A program made the translations under genes and the position numbers. The notes beneath the pieces are model-generated. The model made no database searches and was not told the DNA's origin. It saw nothing but the letters and a program-made list of their open reading frames with translations. Below are positions 31,066 to 33,232 of a stretch of DNA of 33,232 nt, piece by piece. Every line of letters starts with the position of its first letter. The first letter of the stretch is position 1. This DNA is from an uncultured Eubacteriales bacterium (GTDB taxonomy: Bacteria > Bacillota > Clostridia > Christensenellales > Borkfalkiaceae): contig CABQND010000020.1 in the NCBI GenBank assembly GCA_902465495.1, positions 1 to 33,232 of the forward strand, read 5' to 3'.

Positions 31066-31863
31066 ATGAAGAAAAAAACATTGGGGATTGCGTTGGGTGC
31101 AGGCGGTGCGCGCGGCATTGCTCATATCGGATTTTTAAAGGCTTTGGAAGACGAGGGCATTCGTCCGGATTTTTTGTCCGGTTCGTCTATGGGCAGCATT
31201 GTGGGTGCGTGTTACGCGAAGGGCATGACGCCGGACGAAATGCGGGATGTTTGTCGTGAACTGAAAGCGGGCGATATCGTGAACGTGGGATTGATGCCGA
31301 TTTCCAAGCTCGGGCTCATGAAGTGGACCAAGACAAGGCGTCTGATGGCTTCCTTTTTAGAAGACTGTGAATTTTCTGATCTTGCGATCCCGTTCAGCTG
31401 TGTTGCCGTAGATTTAAAAACGGGAAAATTGCAGGTTTTTAGTGAGGGGAGTGTGTTGGATGCAATTCTTGCATCCAGTTCGATGCCGACGGTGTTCCGA
31501 CCGGTCGAAAAGGACGGAATGCTTCTTGTCGACGGAGGTGTTTTGTGCCGAGTGCCTGTTCGACAGGTAAAGGATATGGGCGCGGATGTTGTAGTCGGAC
31601 TCGATGTGCTCGGCAAATGCGGGCAGGTAGATAAAGTCCCCAATATGTTTTCGCTGATCACGCGTGTGTACGATATTATTGATGCAAATAAGACGGAAAG
31701 CCAACATCGCTCGGCGCGGCGGTATACCGATTTCTGGATCGAACCGGAAATGGGAGCTGTCAGTCAGTACAAATTCAAATACAGCGAAGAGGTATATGAA
31801 GCGGGGTATGCATCGGGTAAGGAGTATGCGCCGAAGATTAGAAAAGCGCTGGAAGAGCAGTAA
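31066..31863 (+). CDS. Patatin-like phospholipase family protein
   Basis: Serine hydrolase of the patatin/RssA family, 265 aa, no signal peptide, so cytosolic or membrane-associated. The oxyanion loop is GAGGARGIAHIGFL at 11-24; the nucleophile elbow GxSxG is G39-S40-S41-M42-G43, with Ser41; the catalytic Asp is in LLVDGGVLCRVPV, where DGG replaces the more common DGA. Predicted to hydrolyse acyl ester bonds of lipids; the physiological substrate is unknown. ATG 31066 has ACGGAGA upstream. The start lies only 30 bp from the divergent ylbJ-like start, and rarA begins 3 nt after its stop. Confidence 0.93.
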   Translation: MKKKTLGIALGAGGARGIAHIGFLKALEDEGIRPDFLSGSSMGSIVGACYAKGMTPDEMRDVCRELKAGDIVNVGLMPISKLGLMKWTKTRRLMASFLEDCEFSDLAIPFSCVAVDLKTGKLQVFSEGSVLDAILASSSMPTVFRPVEKDGMLLVDGGVLCRVPVRQVKDMGADVVVGLDVLGKCGQVDKVPNMFSLITRVYDIIDANKTESQHRSARRYTDFWIEPEMGAVSQYKFKYSEEVYEAGYASGKEYAPKIRKALEEQ

Positions 31864-31866
31864 AAC

Positions 31867-33201
31867 ATGGACTTGTTTGATTTAAACAATAATGAATATG
31901 ATGCGAAGCCGCTCGCTGATAAAATGCGGCCGAACAATCTGGATGAATTTGTGGGCCAGACACACATTGTTTCGGAAGGAAGCCTTTTGCGGCGTGCGAT
32001 CAAGCTGGATCGTTTGGGGAGCTGCATTTTTTGGGGGCCTCCGGGGTGCGGCAAAACGACGCTTGCCAATATCATAGCTTCCACGACGCACGGCAATTTT
32101 GTCAAATTGAACGCGGTGCAAAGCGGGGTGGCAGACGTCAAAAAGGCGGTGGAAGATGCTCGCAATGCGTTAAAACTCTATAATAAAAAGACGTATCTTT
32201 TATTGGATGAATGTCATCGTTTTAATAAGACGCAGTCTGATTCTCTCCTTCCCGCCATTGAACAGGGCACGATCATTTTTATAGGTTCGACGACGGAGAA
32301 TCCTTACGCCTCGATGACGCCTGCAATCGTATCGCGGTGCCGTGTGTTTGAATTTAAACGGCTATCGGATGCGGATATTTTGGGTGCGTTGGAAAAGGCG
32401 CTCACGTCTCGCAAAGGATTGCGCGAATACAATGCACAGGTAGATTGCGATGCGCTTTCTCATATTGCGCATTACGCAGCAGGAGATCTGCGTGCGGCAT
32501 ACAATGCGCTCGAACTTGCAGTGCTCACTACGCCGCCGCAATCGGACGGAAAGATACACGTGACGCTTGCGGACGCCGAAGAGTCCATACAGCGTAAATC
32601 CCTCTCTTACAGTGAGGATACGTATTATGATTTTCTTTCCGCGTTTTGCAAAAGTTTGCGCGGGAGCGACTCGGATGCGGCGCTGTATTATGCGTTTCGA
32701 TTGATCGAGGGCGGATGTGATCCCATGCTGATCTTACGTCGCCTTGTGGTGCATTCCGCGGAGGACGTGGGGATGGCGGATCCCAACGCGATGGTCGTTG
32801 CGGTTTCGGCATTGCAGGCATTTGAAAAGCTGGGCGCGCCCGAAGGGTTGATACCGATGAGCAATGCGATCGTATATGTATGCGAAGCGGAAAAATCCAA
32901 TTCCGTCATTGTTGCGATGGAAGAGGCGCGCCGTGCGGCGCGCGAAGTGCGGGACGACAACATACCGCCATATTTGAAAGACAGCTCGTTCGGGGATAAG
33001 GAGGCAAAGGCGCAGAGCGCAAAATATAAATATCCGCACAATTATGGCGGGTGGGTAGAACAACAGTATCTGCCTGATTCCATTAAAAACGAGGTGTTTT
33101 ACCGCCCTACGGGCAGAGGATATGAAAAGAAAGTGGAAGAGATCCGCCGCGCCAAGGGGATCAATAAGGGCGTAACCGAAGGACGGAACAAGTGTGATTG
33201 A
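31867..33201 (+). CDS. rarA: Replication-associated recombination protein RarA/MgsA (AAA ATPase)
   Basis: Replication-fork maintenance ATPase related to clamp loaders and RuvB. The 444-aa protein has PLADKMRPNNLDEFVGQ, Walker A GPPGCGKTT at 57-65, Walker B LLLDECHRF (Asp114-Glu115), the sensor GSTTENPYASMTPAIVSRCRVFEF with the arginine finger, and the C-terminal tetramerisation region with YSEDTYYDFLSAFCKSLRGSDSDAALYY, DPMLILRRLVVHSAEDVGMADP and YKYPHNYGGWVEQQYLP. ATG 31867 is 3 nt past the patatin stop with GGAAGAGCAG upstream. The window ends 31 nt after its stop, with no terminator visible. Confidence 0.97.
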   Translation: MDLFDLNNNEYDAKPLADKMRPNNLDEFVGQTHIVSEGSLLRRAIKLDRLGSCIFWGPPGCGKTTLANIIASTTHGNFVKLNAVQSGVADVKKAVEDARNALKLYNKKTYLLLDECHRFNKTQSDSLLPAIEQGTIIFIGSTTENPYASMTPAIVSRCRVFEFKRLSDADILGALEKALTSRKGLREYNAQVDCDALSHIAHYAAGDLRAAYNALELAVLTTPPQSDGKIHVTLADAEESIQRKSLSYSEDTYYDFLSAFCKSLRGSDSDAALYYAFRLIEGGCDPMLILRRLVVHSAEDVGMADPNAMVVAVSALQAFEKLGAPEGLIPMSNAIVYVCEAEKSNSVIVAMEEARRAAREVRDDNIPPYLKDSSFGDKEAKAQSAKYKYPHNYGGWVEQQYLPDSIKNEVFYRPTGRGYEKKVEEIRRAKGINKGVTEGRNKCD

Positions 33202-33232
33202 TCGGTAATTTGCCGAAAATATTTAAGCATCG

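Overview
The window looks like a chromosomal segment of a low-to-middle-GC Gram-positive anaerobe, most likely a gut member of the Bacillota (class Clostridia). I infer this from purine-rich ribosome binding sites close to AGGAGG, consensus sigma-A promoters (several with extended -10 elements), lipobox lipoproteins, a YlbJ-type sporulation membrane protein and a DUF5685 gene. I cannot place the genus from sequence alone. I see no rRNA, tRNA, CRISPR array or phage module.

Layout. (1) 1-157: the C-terminal tail of an IS30-type transposase, cut by the window edge. (2) 287-10765: a glycan-use locus. A divergent AraC-type regulator faces a five-gene operon encoding two MalF/MalG-type permeases, a large GxGYxYP-family lipoprotein (putative surface glycosidase), a solute-binding lipoprotein and a cytoplasmic GH38 alpha-mannosidase; a terminator follows. 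No ATPase gene is present. (3) 10906-11679: a YczE/DUF6198-like membrane protein with a puzzling start, then a strong bidirectional terminator. (4) 11795-16621: trpS from its own promoter, then a DUF5685 protein, a degenerate J-domain protein with a cysteine-rich tail, a six-helix membrane protein and the RNA methyltransferase rlmD. (5) 16741-18829: an iron-sulfur-flavoprotein-like reductase, convergent with a WYL regulator; the regulator is divergent from a small unknown gene across a palindrome-rich promoter. (6) 18885-22076: gdhA and pgi, each monocistronic with its own promoter and terminator. (7) 22163-24528 on the minus strand: an ECF sigma factor with an unusual anti-sigma-like membrane protein ending in a poly-acidic tail, and a 77-aa orphan gene. 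(8) 24660-30025: a tightly packed housekeeping run, alr - 5-formyl-THF cyclo-ligase - membrane protein - rsmD - coaD - DAHP synthase - prephenate dehydratase, mostly overlapping or nearly so. (9) 30049-33201: ylbJ-like gene (minus), divergent from a patatin-like phospholipase and rarA.

How the parts fit. The first locus suggests uptake and intracellular trimming of mannose-containing oligosaccharides, with an outer glycosidase candidate releasing them. The alr-to-pheA run joins cell-wall D-alanine, folate, CoA and aromatic amino acid synthesis with ribosome modification. The parts least explained by known biology are the DUF5685/J-like/membrane-protein cluster, the acidic-tailed anti-sigma-like protein, the possibly leaderless AraC gene, the apparent GTT start of the YczE-like gene and the THF (instead of TRF) motif of the prephenate dehydratase.
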